Positions 6,899 to 14,378 of a stretch of DNA of 52,468 nt are shown piece after piece. Where the stretch lies: assembly GCA_029977805.1 (NCBI GenBank), contig JAPOKE010000003.1:1-52468 (forward strand), written 5' to 3'. Position numbers and translations under genes: made by a program. The DNA comes from Phenylobacterium parvum. GTDB taxonomy: Bacteria; Pseudomonadota; Alphaproteobacteria; Caulobacterales; Caulobacteraceae. A model generated the notes under the pieces. That model ran no database searches and was not told the DNA's origin. It worked only from the letters and a program-made list of their open reading frames with translations. Position 1 is the first letter of the stretch, and every line of letters starts with the position of its first letter.

Positions 6899-8500
6899 AT
6901 GAGCCAGTCTCCCGCCGCCGAGGCCGCCCGCCGCCGCACCTTCGCGATCATTTCCCACCCGGACGCCGGCAAGACGACCCTTACGGAAACCCTGCTGCTG
7001 TCCGGCGGGGCGATCCGCGCCGCCGGCCAGGTCCGGGCGCGGGGCGAGAACCGGCGGACGCGGTCCGACTGGATGAAGATCGAGCGCGAGCGCGGCATCT
7101 CCGTCTCCGCCAGCGTGATGACCTTCGACCACGACGGGCTGATGTTCAACCTGCTGGACACCCCCGGGCACGAGGACTTCTCGGAAGACACCTATCGGAC
7201 CCTGACGGCGGCAGACGCGGCGGTGATGGTGCTGGACGCGGCCAAGGGGATCGAACCCCAGACCCTGAAGCTGTTCGAGGTCTGCCGCCTGCGCGACATC
7301 CCGATCGTCACCTTCATCAACAAGATGGACCGCGAGGCGCAGGATCCCCTGGAGCTCCTCGACGAGATCGCGGCCAAGCTGGCCCTTGACCCTGCACCCC
7401 TGTTCTGGCCGGCGGGGTCGGGCGGGCGCTTCAAGGGGATGCTGGACCTCCGGTCGCGCCAGTTCCTGCCCTTCGAGCGGTCCGCGACAGAGCGGGAGCA
7501 GGCCGGCCATCCCCCCGCCGTGCCGGCGGACGGCGCGGCGATCGACGCCTACCTGACGCCCGAGGAAAGGTATGAGCTCCTGGAAAGCACCGAGCTCGTC
7601 CAGGGGGCCTCCCCGGCCTTTGATCCCCAATCCTTCCTGGAAGGGCACATGACCCCCGTCTTCTTCGGGTCCGCCCTCCGGCGGTTCGGGGTGGAGCAGC
7701 TCCTCGACGGCCTCGGCGCCTACGCCCCGCCGCCCCGCGCCGTGGCGGCGGTCCGGTCCGGGGCGGAGACCCACGTCGCGCCCGGCGATCCCGAGGTCAG
7801 CGGCTTCGTCTTCAAGGTCCAGGCCAACATGGATCCGAACCACCGGGACCGGATCGCCTTCCTGCGCCTGTGCTCCGGGCGCTTCCAGCGCGGCATGAAG
7901 CTGAAGGTCCAGAACACCGGCCGGCAGCTCTCGGTGAACGCCCCCATCATGTTCTTCGCCTCCGACCGAGAGCTCGCCGAGGAAGGGTTTGCCGGGGACG
8001 TGATCGGCATCCCCAACCACGGGGTCCTGCGCGTGGGCGACAGCCTGTCGGAGAGCGGGGCCCTGCGCTTCGCCGGCCTGCCCAACTTCGCCCCGGAAAT
8101 CCTCCAGCGCGTACGGGTCAAGGACCCCCTCAAGGCCAAGCACCTGCGCCGGGCCCTGGAAGGCCTGGCCGAGGAAGGCGTCACCCAGCTCTTCCGCCCG
8201 GTGATCGGGTCGGACTTCATCGTCGGGGCGGTGGGGCAGCTCCAGTTCGAGGTCATGGCGGACCGGCTGGCCAGCGAATACCAGCTGGAGGTGATCTTCG
8301 AGGCCAGCCCCTACGCCGAGGCGCGCTGGGTGTCGGGGTCCGACGCGGACCTCGCCGCCTTCTCCGCCGCCTACAGGTCGGCCATGGCCGAAGACATCGA
8401 TTCCCAGCCGGTCTTCCTGTCCAAGTCCGGCTGGGAAACCGGCTATGTCGCCGAGCGTTACCCGGGGATCGGCTTCGCGCGGACCCGCGAGCGCGGCTGA
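6899..8500 (+). CDS. prfC: Peptide chain release factor 3 (RF3)
   Basis: RF3 is a ribosome-dependent GTPase that removes RF1 or RF2 from the ribosome after peptide release. The 533-residue length fits the family (about 530). G1 is SHPDAGKTT (residues 19-27), G2 includes RGISVSASVM, G3 is DTPGHEDFSEDTYRTL and G4 is INKMDREA. The C-terminal RF3 domain carries GRFQRGMKLK and VGAVGQLQFEVMADRL. I chose the ATG at 6899 because family similarity begins there; a longer frame runs into the upstream gene. The rsmC-like gene follows with an eight-base gap, so prfC, rsmC and rsuA probably form one translation-related operon. Confidence 0.96.
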   Translation: MSQSPAAEAARRRTFAIISHPDAGKTTLTETLLLSGGAIRAAGQVRARGENRRTRSDWMKIERERGISVSASVMTFDHDGLMFNLLDTPGHEDFSEDTYRTLTAADAAVMVLDAAKGIEPQTLKLFEVCRLRDIPIVTFINKMDREAQDPLELLDEIAAKLALDPAPLFWPAGSGGRFKGMLDLRSRQFLPFERSATEREQAGHPPAVPADGAAIDAYLTPEERYELLESTELVQGASPAFDPQSFLEGHMTPVFFGSALRRFGVEQLLDGLGAYAPPPRAVAAVRSGAETHVAPGDPEVSGFVFKVQANMDPNHRDRIAFLRLCSGRFQRGMKLKVQNTGRQLSVNAPIMFFASDRELAEEGFAGDVIGIPNHGVLRVGDSLSESGALRFAGLPNFAPEILQRVRVKDPLKAKHLRRALEGLAEEGVTQLFRPVIGSDFIVGAVGQLQFEVMADRLASEYQLEVIFEASPYAEARWVSGSDADLAAFSAAYRSAMAEDIDSQPVFLSKSGWETGYVAERYPGIGFARTRERG

Positions 8501-8507
8501 CGGCGGG

Positions 8508-9416
8508 ATGAAGCCTCCGGTCCTCCTCTACGGCCACCCGCCGCCGGCCCTCTTCTCCGAACCGGCCGGGGCCATCCAGGTCTCGCCCCTGGAGCCGACG
8601 GGGCAGGATCTCTCGGCGCCGCCCGTCCAGGACTTCGCCTCGGCCCTCATCCTGGCGCCGCCGGGCCGGCTGGAGCGGGAGTGGGTGCTGGCCCGCGCCC
8701 TCCAGCTCCTCCCGCCCGGAGCCGAGGTCATCGCCCTGGCGCCCAACGACCGCGGCGGTCCGCGCATTGCGCCCGCCCTGCGGGCCCTTGGCTGCCGGGT
8801 CACGGACGAGCCGAAGCGCCGGCACCGCATCTGCCGGACCTTGAGGCCGGAATCCCCGGAGGGGCTTGAGGCGGCGCTGGAGGCGGGCGCGGCGCGGAGG
8901 GACGGCGGCCTGGGCCTCTGGACCCAGCCGGGCGTCTTCAGCTGGGACCGCAGGGACCCGGGGACGGCCCTCCTGCTGGAGGTCCTGCCGCCTCTCGCGG
9001 GACGGGGCGCGGACTTCGGATGCGGCCTCGGCGTGATCGCCCTTCGCGTCCTGGACGACCCCGGCGTGACCGGGATCGAGCTCTGGGACCTCGACCGCAG
9101 GGCCATCGCCTGCGCCCGGCGCAATGTCCACGACCCCCGCGCGACCTTCCACCATGCCGATGTCCGCCGGATGCAGGGGTCCGAGGGCGACCTCGACTTC
9201 GTGGTGATGAACCCGCCCTTCCATGACGGCGGGCGGGAGGACCGCGCCCTTGGCGCCGCCTTCATCGCCGCCGCCGCCCGGCGACTCCGGCCGGGGGGAA
9301 GCTGCTGGATCACCGCCAATCGTCATCTCCCCTACGAGGCGCCCCTGGCCGCCGCCTTCCGCGAGGTGCGGCCCCGGGCCGAGGGCGGGGGCTTCAAGGT
9401 CTACGAGGCCCTGTGA
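8508..9416 (+). CDS. rsmC: RsmC-like 16S rRNA guanine methyltransferase
   Basis: This 302-residue class I SAM-dependent methyltransferase has the two-part layout of RsmC, which methylates N2 of G1207 in 16S rRNA. The first half (residues 1-145) is the degenerate methyltransferase-like domain. The second half holds the SAM motif DFGCGLGVIALRVL, with its glycines at 171, 173 and 175, and the catalytic motif NPPF at 235-238, typical of base N-methyltransferases. It starts eight bases after the prfC stop, and its own stop overlaps the start of the pseudouridine synthase gene (TGATG). The closely related RlmG or another rRNA target is possible, so the exact base is inferred. Confidence 0.8.
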   Translation: MKPPVLLYGHPPPALFSEPAGAIQVSPLEPTGQDLSAPPVQDFASALILAPPGRLEREWVLARALQLLPPGAEVIALAPNDRGGPRIAPALRALGCRVTDEPKRRHRICRTLRPESPEGLEAALEAGAARRDGGLGLWTQPGVFSWDRRDPGTALLLEVLPPLAGRGADFGCGLGVIALRVLDDPGVTGIELWDLDRRAIACARRNVHDPRATFHHADVRRMQGSEGDLDFVVMNPPFHDGGREDRALGAAFIAAAARRLRPGGSCWITANRHLPYEAPLAAAFREVRPRAEGGGFKVYEAL

Positions 9417-10159
9417 TGAGCCGTCCGCCCGCCGTCCGCCTCGACCGCCTCCTGGCCAACCTTGGCTATGGTTCCCGGCGCGAGGTCCACGCCCTGGTCA
9501 GGGACCGGTCCATCGTCCTCGACGGCCAGCCCGTCGTCGATGCGGGAGCGAAGGTTTCCCTGACCGCGGACCTCCCGGATCGCCTGACCGTGCGCGGCGC
9601 GCCCCTCGATCCGCCGGCGCCCCTTGTCCTGATGATGCACAAGCCCGAGGGGGTCGTATGCTCCCACCGGGAGCCTGGCCGGAGCATCTACGAACTCCTG
9701 CCGCCGCGCTGGCGCAGCCGGACGCCCGCCCTCTCAAGCATCGGCCGGCTGGACCGCGACACGACGGGTCTCCTCCTGATCACGGACGACGGCCCCTTCC
9801 TGCATCGTGTCATTTCGCCACGCTCACATGCCCCGAAACGATACATCGCCACGCTTCGGGATCCGCTCCGGGGGGACGAGGCCGGACTCTTCGCAAGCGG
9901 CGAGCTGATGCTCGACGGCGAGACCCACCCCCTGGCCCCGGCGAGGCTTGAGGTGCTGGAGCCCCGTCTGGCCCGGCTGATCATCACGGAAGGGCGCTAT
10001 CACCAGGTGCGGCGCATGTTTTCGGCGGTCGGCAACCAGGTCCTGCAGCTCCACAGGGACCGGATCGGCGGCCTCGACCTGCCCCCGGACCTGGCCCCGG
10101 GCGCCTGGCGCCGGATGTCGCGCGAGGAATGTGAGTCCGTCCTGGCGCAGGAGTCCTGA
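9416..10159 (+). CDS. rsuA: RsuA-family rRNA pseudouridine synthase
   Basis: The 247-residue protein isomerises a uridine in rRNA to pseudouridine; E. coli RsuA acts on U516 of 16S rRNA. An S4 RNA-binding domain occupies residues 8-55 (RLDRLLANLGYGSRREVHAL), followed by the synthase domain with MMHKPEGVVCS and the catalytic motif GRLDRDTTGLLL, where D113 should be the nucleophile. The later motif EGRYHQVRRMFSAVGNQV is also typical. The ATG at 9416 overlaps the rsmC stop codon, so translation is probably coupled; a GTG one codon earlier is possible. The pairing with an RsmC-like enzyme suggests 16S rRNA maturation. RluB/RluE-type specificity cannot be excluded. Confidence 0.9.
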   Translation: MSRPPAVRLDRLLANLGYGSRREVHALVRDRSIVLDGQPVVDAGAKVSLTADLPDRLTVRGAPLDPPAPLVLMMHKPEGVVCSHREPGRSIYELLPPRWRSRTPALSSIGRLDRDTTGLLLITDDGPFLHRVISPRSHAPKRYIATLRDPLRGDEAGLFASGELMLDGETHPLAPARLEVLEPRLARLIITEGRYHQVRRMFSAVGNQVLQLHRDRIGGLDLPPDLAPGAWRRMSREECESVLAQES

Positions 10160-10247
10160 AGCCCCCCTTGTGGCATGAGGATTGCTGCCCAACCTTAGCG
10201 TGCAGTCTTTCGGCCCGCTTCGGGACACTGCTCGCCAGGGATGGCTG

Positions 10248-11630
10248 ATGTTCGGACTGAACCGTCAGGTCAGGAAGCTCCTTGAAGAACAGGGCGGAGC
10301 CCTGCGCGACGGGTTGAGCGCCGACGACATGTCCCTGGTCGAGGTCCTGCCCCTCGCCATGCTGCTCAAGGAGGCGACCGAGGCCGACGACGTGGCGGGC
10401 CGCGCCGCAGGCCGCAACCGGTCCCAGCTTCGCCTCGACGCCGCCATCCTCTGGCGGGAGGTCACGCGCCGGAGTGGGGAGGTGAGGGCCCTCAGCCGCG
10501 CCGCCTCCGCCGCGGAGGCGGCCCTCGACCTCTATGGCGTCCGGTCCGCCGGCTGGGCGCGGGCGCGTTGCGAGCAGGGCTACTCCGCCCTCCTGGGCGC
10601 CGAGCTCTTCGGCGACGCAGGCCTGCTGGAAGCCGCCGAAGACGCCTTCCGCGACAGCCTTTCCGGCCCCCGCCGCGGGCTCTCCGCGCCGCTCGCCGAG
10701 ATCGGGCTCCTGTCCGTGTCCGGGCGCAGGGCCCTTGTCTCCGGCGACGCCCAGGCGGCGCGGGTCGCGGCGGCCCGCTTCGCCCAGCCCATCGCGGCCC
10801 TGAAGGCCATGTCCAGCCGCATCCGGGCCGCCCGGATGCTGTCGGTCGACGGCCACATCCTCCGGGCGGAGCTCCTCTGCGAATGGGGATCCCGGCTCGG
10901 CGACGCTCCTTTGCTGCGCGCCGCGATCCGCGACACCCTGACGGCGGCCTCGGGCCTGACCCCTGACTTCGAGCCCCTGACCATCGCCCGCATCGGCTTC
11001 GCCCGGTCGCGCGCCCAGATCGCGCTGGGCGAGGTGGAGGATGACGCCGAGGTGGTGATCGCCGGGGTGAACCTCGTCACCGGCGTCCTCGCCGATCTCA
11101 CCCTCGAGCACAGTCCCCTCGACCGGGCGCAGGGCGAGTACATCCTTGGCCTGGGTCAGGAAGTCCTCGGAAACATCTCCGGCGAAGCCCGCAGCTTCGA
11201 GCGCGCCATCGACTCCTTCGGCCGCGCCCTCCAGGTCGCCTCGCGCCGGGATGGCCTCCTCCTCCGGGGAAGGGCCGCGGCGCACCGAGTCGTCTGCCTC
11301 GCCCGGGCCGCCGAGATCTCCGGCGACGTGGCGGTGCTGAACTCCACGGAAAAGGCCTTCCGCCTGGAGCTCGCCAGCCTGTCGGCGGTCCGCGACCGCG
11401 AGGCCTGGGCCCTCGTCCAGCTCAACCTCGCCCGCCTCCTGCTGGCCCGGCTGGAGATCACCCGCAAGGACCGCGGAGAGCGGACCGGCGCAAGGGCGGC
11501 CCTATCCTCGGCCCTCGACGTCCTTCCTGACCAGGGCCTGCGGGGCCTCGGCAAGTCTGCCGCCCGCACGCTTGAACTGGTGGATTCCGCCATGCGGGAG
11601 ACCGCCGACCTCAAGCCGGCGACCGACTGA
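10248..11630 (+). CDS. Hypothetical all-helical protein, possibly TPR-like
   Basis: I do not recognise this 460-residue protein. It is almost entirely alpha-helical, with no signal peptide or membrane segment. Many repeated units of alanine- and leucine-rich helix pairs (for example ARARCEQGYSALLGAEL, GEYILGLGQEVLG and REAWALVQLNLARLLLARL) suggest a tetratricopeptide-like solenoid, with periods of about 35-45 residues, but the sequence match to the TPR consensus is weak. The ATG at 10248 is 88 bases after the rsuA stop and has AGGGA upstream. It converges on the DUF4870 gene with two bases between stops. A protein-binding scaffold role is a guess from the fold. Confidence 0.65.
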   Translation: MFGLNRQVRKLLEEQGGALRDGLSADDMSLVEVLPLAMLLKEATEADDVAGRAAGRNRSQLRLDAAILWREVTRRSGEVRALSRAASAAEAALDLYGVRSAGWARARCEQGYSALLGAELFGDAGLLEAAEDAFRDSLSGPRRGLSAPLAEIGLLSVSGRRALVSGDAQAARVAAARFAQPIAALKAMSSRIRAARMLSVDGHILRAELLCEWGSRLGDAPLLRAAIRDTLTAASGLTPDFEPLTIARIGFARSRAQIALGEVEDDAEVVIAGVNLVTGVLADLTLEHSPLDRAQGEYILGLGQEVLGNISGEARSFERAIDSFGRALQVASRRDGLLLRGRAAAHRVVCLARAAEISGDVAVLNSTEKAFRLELASLSAVRDREAWALVQLNLARLLLARLEITRKDRGERTGARAALSSALDVLPDQGLRGLGKSAARTLELVDSAMRETADLKPATD

Positions 11631-11632
11631 AC

Positions 11633-12037
11633 TCAGAAGGTGAAGCTGTCCGGCCTCGGGCAAGGGCGACCCTGGACGGCCCAGGCGAGCCCCACGGCGC
11701 TCCGGACCAGGGCCCAGAGCCAGACGGCTCCGAGGCCGAGCCAGGTGGTCACCAGGAGCGGGATCCCGATCAGGATCACCGAGAAGACTGCGCCCCAGAA
11801 CATGGCGATCGCCGCCAGCGCCCAGGCGGCGAGGCCCAGCCAGAAGGTCCGGACCTGGAACCTGAAGTGGCTCGCCGCCGAAGGTCCGGCGGCGCCCACC
11901 GAGACGTGCGCCATGATGACCCCGACGATCGCGGCCGGCGGAAAGGCGACAAGCGAGGCGATGAAGAGGCCGTGGACGATGATCGGCAGGGTCAGGTCTT
12001 CCCAGGCGGGAGGGGGCGCATCCTGCGTTTGGCTCAT
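11633..12037 (-). CDS. DUF4870-type small inner membrane protein
   Basis: The 134-residue product has three or four predicted membrane segments: LTLPIIVHGLFIASLVAF, AAIVGVIMAHV, TFWLGLAAWALAAIAMFWG and VILIGIPLLVTTWLGLGAVWLW. The cytosolic segment HFRFQVRTFW and the ending VRSAVGLAWAVQGRP match the DUF4870 pattern, a family of small membrane proteins with no assigned function. The ATG at 12037 has a good AAAGGAG nine bases upstream and overlaps the folB stop by four bases, so it is the last gene of the pterin operon. Whether it has any link to folate metabolism is unknown. Confidence 0.8.
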   Translation of the reverse strand: MSQTQDAPPPAWEDLTLPIIVHGLFIASLVAFPPAAIVGVIMAHVSVGAAGPSAASHFRFQVRTFWLGLAAWALAAIAMFWGAVFSVILIGIPLLVTTWLGLGAVWLWALVRSAVGLAWAVQGRPCPRPDSFTF

Positions 12038-12414
12038 GGCGCGCTCCTTTCGAGGACGATCTCCACCCCCGCCGCATCGGCGTCCGGAGCGAGGGCCTGG
12101 GGCTTCAGCACGCACACCCGGACCCGGCGGGCGGCGGCGTGCCCGAGGCAGGCCTCGGCAAGGCTCCGGGCCAGGGTCTCGACCAGGTCGATGTGACCCC
12201 CGGCGATGATGTTCCGCGCCGCCAGGACCACCGCCTCGTAGTTGAAGGTGGCCGACAGGTCGGGGACCGGCTCTGGGGCGAGCTCGACCTCGACGTCCAG
12301 CACCAGGGGCTGGGCGCGCGCCCTTTCGTGCCCGTGGACGCCGATCATCGCCTCCAGCCGGAGCCCGCGCACGACCACCTTCTGGCTTCGGGTCACGATG
12401 GACTGGGTGGTCAC
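12034..12414 (-). CDS. folB: Dihydroneopterin aldolase
   Basis: FolB cleaves 7,8-dihydroneopterin to 6-hydroxymethyl-dihydropterin and glycolaldehyde in folate synthesis. The 126-residue length is typical. Conserved family features include VVRGLRLEAMIGVHGHERARAQPL near the start, with the IGV.xxE element of the active site, the central FNYEAVV, and HIDLVETLARSLAEACL, which carries the substrate-anchoring glutamate. It lies three bases after the PTR1-like reductase gene and overlaps the DUF4870 gene by four bases. The pairing with a pteridine-reductase-like SDR gives a local pterin operon. No folK or folP is present here. Confidence 0.92.
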   Translation of the reverse strand: MTTQSIVTRSQKVVVRGLRLEAMIGVHGHERARAQPLVLDVEVELAPEPVPDLSATFNYEAVVLAARNIIAGGHIDLVETLARSLAEACLGHAAARRVRVCVLKPQALAPDADAAGVEIVLERSAP

Positions 12415-12417
12415 CGG

Positions 12418-13143
12418 TCAGTCCAGGTGCTGGCCGCCGTCGACGGCGATCATCTGCCCGGTCACGCTGTGCGCCCCGATCAGGTAGGTGAGGGCCCTGC
12501 CGATGTCGGCGGGATCGACGGCCCGGCCGAGCGGCGTGGAGGCGGCCTCCGCCTCGAAGTCGGCCGGAGACTGGTCCGGGTTGGCGAGCACGGGGCCCGG
12601 GCCGATGGCGTTGACGCGGATGCGCGGGGCCAGCTCGATCGCCATCATCCGCGTCGCCGACCAGAGGGCGGCCTTGGAGAGGGTGTAGGAGAAATAGTCC
12701 GGCCCCGGCGCGAGCACGCGCTGGTCCAGGATGTGGACGATCTGGCCTCCAACCCCCTGTGCGGCCATGTCCCGTGAAAGGACCAGGGGCGCGCGCAGGT
12801 TGATGTCGAGGTGGGCGTCCCAGGAGGAACGCTCGATTTCCGCGAAGCTGTCGTTCCGGAAGAGGGAGGCGCTGTTCACCAGAAGGGTCAGGGGCCCCAG
12901 GGCCCCGGTGACGCGTGCGACGAGCCCCGAGACGGCGGTTTCATCACCGAGGTCGCAGGCGAGGATGGCGCCGGCCCGGCCGGCCGCCTGCACCTCTTGC
13001 AGGGCCGCGCGGGCGTCTTCGTCCTCCCGGCGGCAGTGGATGGCCACGTCAAAGCCGGCGGCGGCGCAGGCCCGGACAAGCTCGCGCCCGATCCTGCGCG
13101 GTCCCCCGGTGACCAGGGCGGCGCCGCGACCCGAAACGGGCAT
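12418..13143 (-). CDS. SDR oxidoreductase resembling pteridine reductase (PTR1/FolM)
   Basis: The 241-residue Rossmann-fold enzyme has the NAD(P)-binding motif TGGPRRIGR (residues 12-20), which resembles PTR1 rather than the usual TGxxxGIG. NSAS is at 90-93 and the Tyr-Lys pair is Y153 and K157 (YFSYTLSK). In place of the usual SDR serine it has D140 (HILDQR), as PTR1 has Asp at that point. R38 and R39 after the second strand suggest NADPH. Next to folB this supports a dihydropterin or dihydromonapterin reductase acting in folate or tetrahydromonapterin supply; that is inference. Its ATG lies three bases after the stop of a 26-residue membrane peptide gene, so translation may be coupled. Confidence 0.85.
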   Translation of the reverse strand: MPVSGRGAALVTGGPRRIGRELVRACAAAGFDVAIHCRREDEDARAALQEVQAAGRAGAILACDLGDETAVSGLVARVTGALGPLTLLVNSASLFRNDSFAEIERSSWDAHLDINLRAPLVLSRDMAAQGVGGQIVHILDQRVLAPGPDYFSYTLSKAALWSATRMMAIELAPRIRVNAIGPGPVLANPDQSPADFEAEAASTPLGRAVDPADIGRALTYLIGAHSVTGQMIAVDGGQHLD

Positions 13144-13146
13144 GGC

Positions 13147-13227
13147 CTAGTCGAGCCGCCCCATGTCGATGATGTTCATGATGGCGAAGGTCAGGAAGAA
13201 CGGGATGATGATGAAGAGGGGGCTCAT
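13147..13227 (-). CDS. 26-residue hydrophobic peptide, first gene of the pterin operon
   Basis: A short frame starts at ATG 13227 and stops at TAG 13147-13149. The product starts MSPLFIIIPFFLTFAIMN and ends with the acidic-basic tail IIDMGRLD. Residues 4-20 form one membrane-spanning stretch, with the charged end probably on the cytosolic or periplasmic face. GGAGAG lies four bases before the ATG. The stop is followed by GCC and then the ATG of the SDR gene, a spacing that allows ribosome reinitiation. It could be a leader peptide for the operon or a structural microprotein. I know no named family that it matches. Confidence 0.55.
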   Translation of the reverse strand: MSPLFIIIPFFLTFAIMNIIDMGRLD

Positions 13228-13328
13228 GAGGCTCTCCGTGCAGCACGAGGGGCTTTAGCCGTGCTCGCCGGACTTGTCGAGGCGGCCCCGCCGGGCGCAG
13301 TGTGCCGCCGCCAATCCCGGAGGTCCCC

Positions 13329-14261
13329 ATGCCGCTCAAGCCGATCGAAACCGCATCCTTCCAGAAGATCGCCCAGGGCATCGACCGGCCCGAGGACGTG
13401 GTCGTCAGCGCCGCGGGCCGGGTCTTCGCCTCCGACCACCAGTGTGCGGTGGCCGAGATCCTCCCCGACGGGAGCTTTGTCCGGATGGGCCCGAGGGGCG
13501 GCGCCCCGAACGGGATCAACATGGACCGCCAGGGGCGGATCCTGATCGCCAACTTCGGGATCTACGACCGGGAAGAGGGGCCCCTCCAGCGCTTCGATCC
13601 CGCCACCGGGGTCCACGAGACCCTTGTGGCCGAAGTCGGGGGCCGCCGGCTGACCAGCGCCAACTACCCCGTCATGGACCTTGACGGGAACATCTGGTGC
13701 GCCAACTCGACCCATGCCGAGACCTGGCCGCAGGCCCTCGACGGCCGCGCCGACGGCTTCATCTTTGTCCTGAGGCCGGACGGGAGCTGCGAGATCGTCG
13801 CCGAGGGCCTGAAGTTCCCGAACGGCATGGCCCTCTCGGCGGACCACAAGCGCCTCTTCTGCGCCCAGACCTCCGCCGCCGACGTCCTGGCCTTTGACAT
13901 CCTGCCCGGCGGCCGGCTCGGCGCCGGGGTCCGGTACGGGCCTGTCCTGGGACAACTGGCGGGCCGGGGCCTGCCTGCGGTGAAGGAAGAGGACCTCGGC
14001 TACACCGACGGCGTCGGGATGGACGCAGAGGGCAATCTCTGGGTCTGCCTGCCGGCCGCGAACAAGGTGGTCGCCATCACCCCCGCCGGCGAGAAGGTGA
14101 CCGTCGTCCACGACCCCACCGGCGAGGTGGTCAACCATCCGACCAACGTCACCTGGGGCGGCCCGGACCTGAAGGACCTCTACATCGGGTCCATCCGCGC
14201 GGACTATGTGCTCAAGGCCCGCAGTCCCGTCGCGGGACAGCCGCTCGTCCACCAGTCCTGA
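13329..14261 (+). CDS. SMP-30/gluconolactonase family lactonase
   Basis: The 310-residue product belongs to the SMP-30/gluconolactonase/LRE family of six-bladed beta-propeller hydrolases that open lactones with a divalent metal. Visible signatures are GIDRPEDVVVSAAGRVFASD near the start, NGINMDRQGRILIANFG, the metal-site region GLKFPNGMALSADHKRLF and YTDGVGMDAEGNLWVCLP near the end. No signal peptide is seen, so it should act in the cytoplasm. The ATG at 13329 follows GGAGG by four bases. It heads a rightward cluster with an aldehyde dehydrogenase, an acyl-CoA ligase and an esterase, which suggests breakdown of a lactone or ester. The substrate is unknown. Confidence 0.85.
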   Translation: MPLKPIETASFQKIAQGIDRPEDVVVSAAGRVFASDHQCAVAEILPDGSFVRMGPRGGAPNGINMDRQGRILIANFGIYDREEGPLQRFDPATGVHETLVAEVGGRRLTSANYPVMDLDGNIWCANSTHAETWPQALDGRADGFIFVLRPDGSCEIVAEGLKFPNGMALSADHKRLFCAQTSAADVLAFDILPGGRLGAGVRYGPVLGQLAGRGLPAVKEEDLGYTDGVGMDAEGNLWVCLPAANKVVAITPAGEKVTVVHDPTGEVVNHPTNVTWGGPDLKDLYIGSIRADYVLKARSPVAGQPLVHQS

Positions 14262-14378
14262 ACCCGCGGCCGTGGAGTCTGAATCCCCCTTCCACGGCGC
14301 CGCCCGATCACTATTGTAAGGTTCCGAAGGCAGGCCGCGCCTGCCCCCGTTCATGAAGAACACATCCCGGAGGACGCC

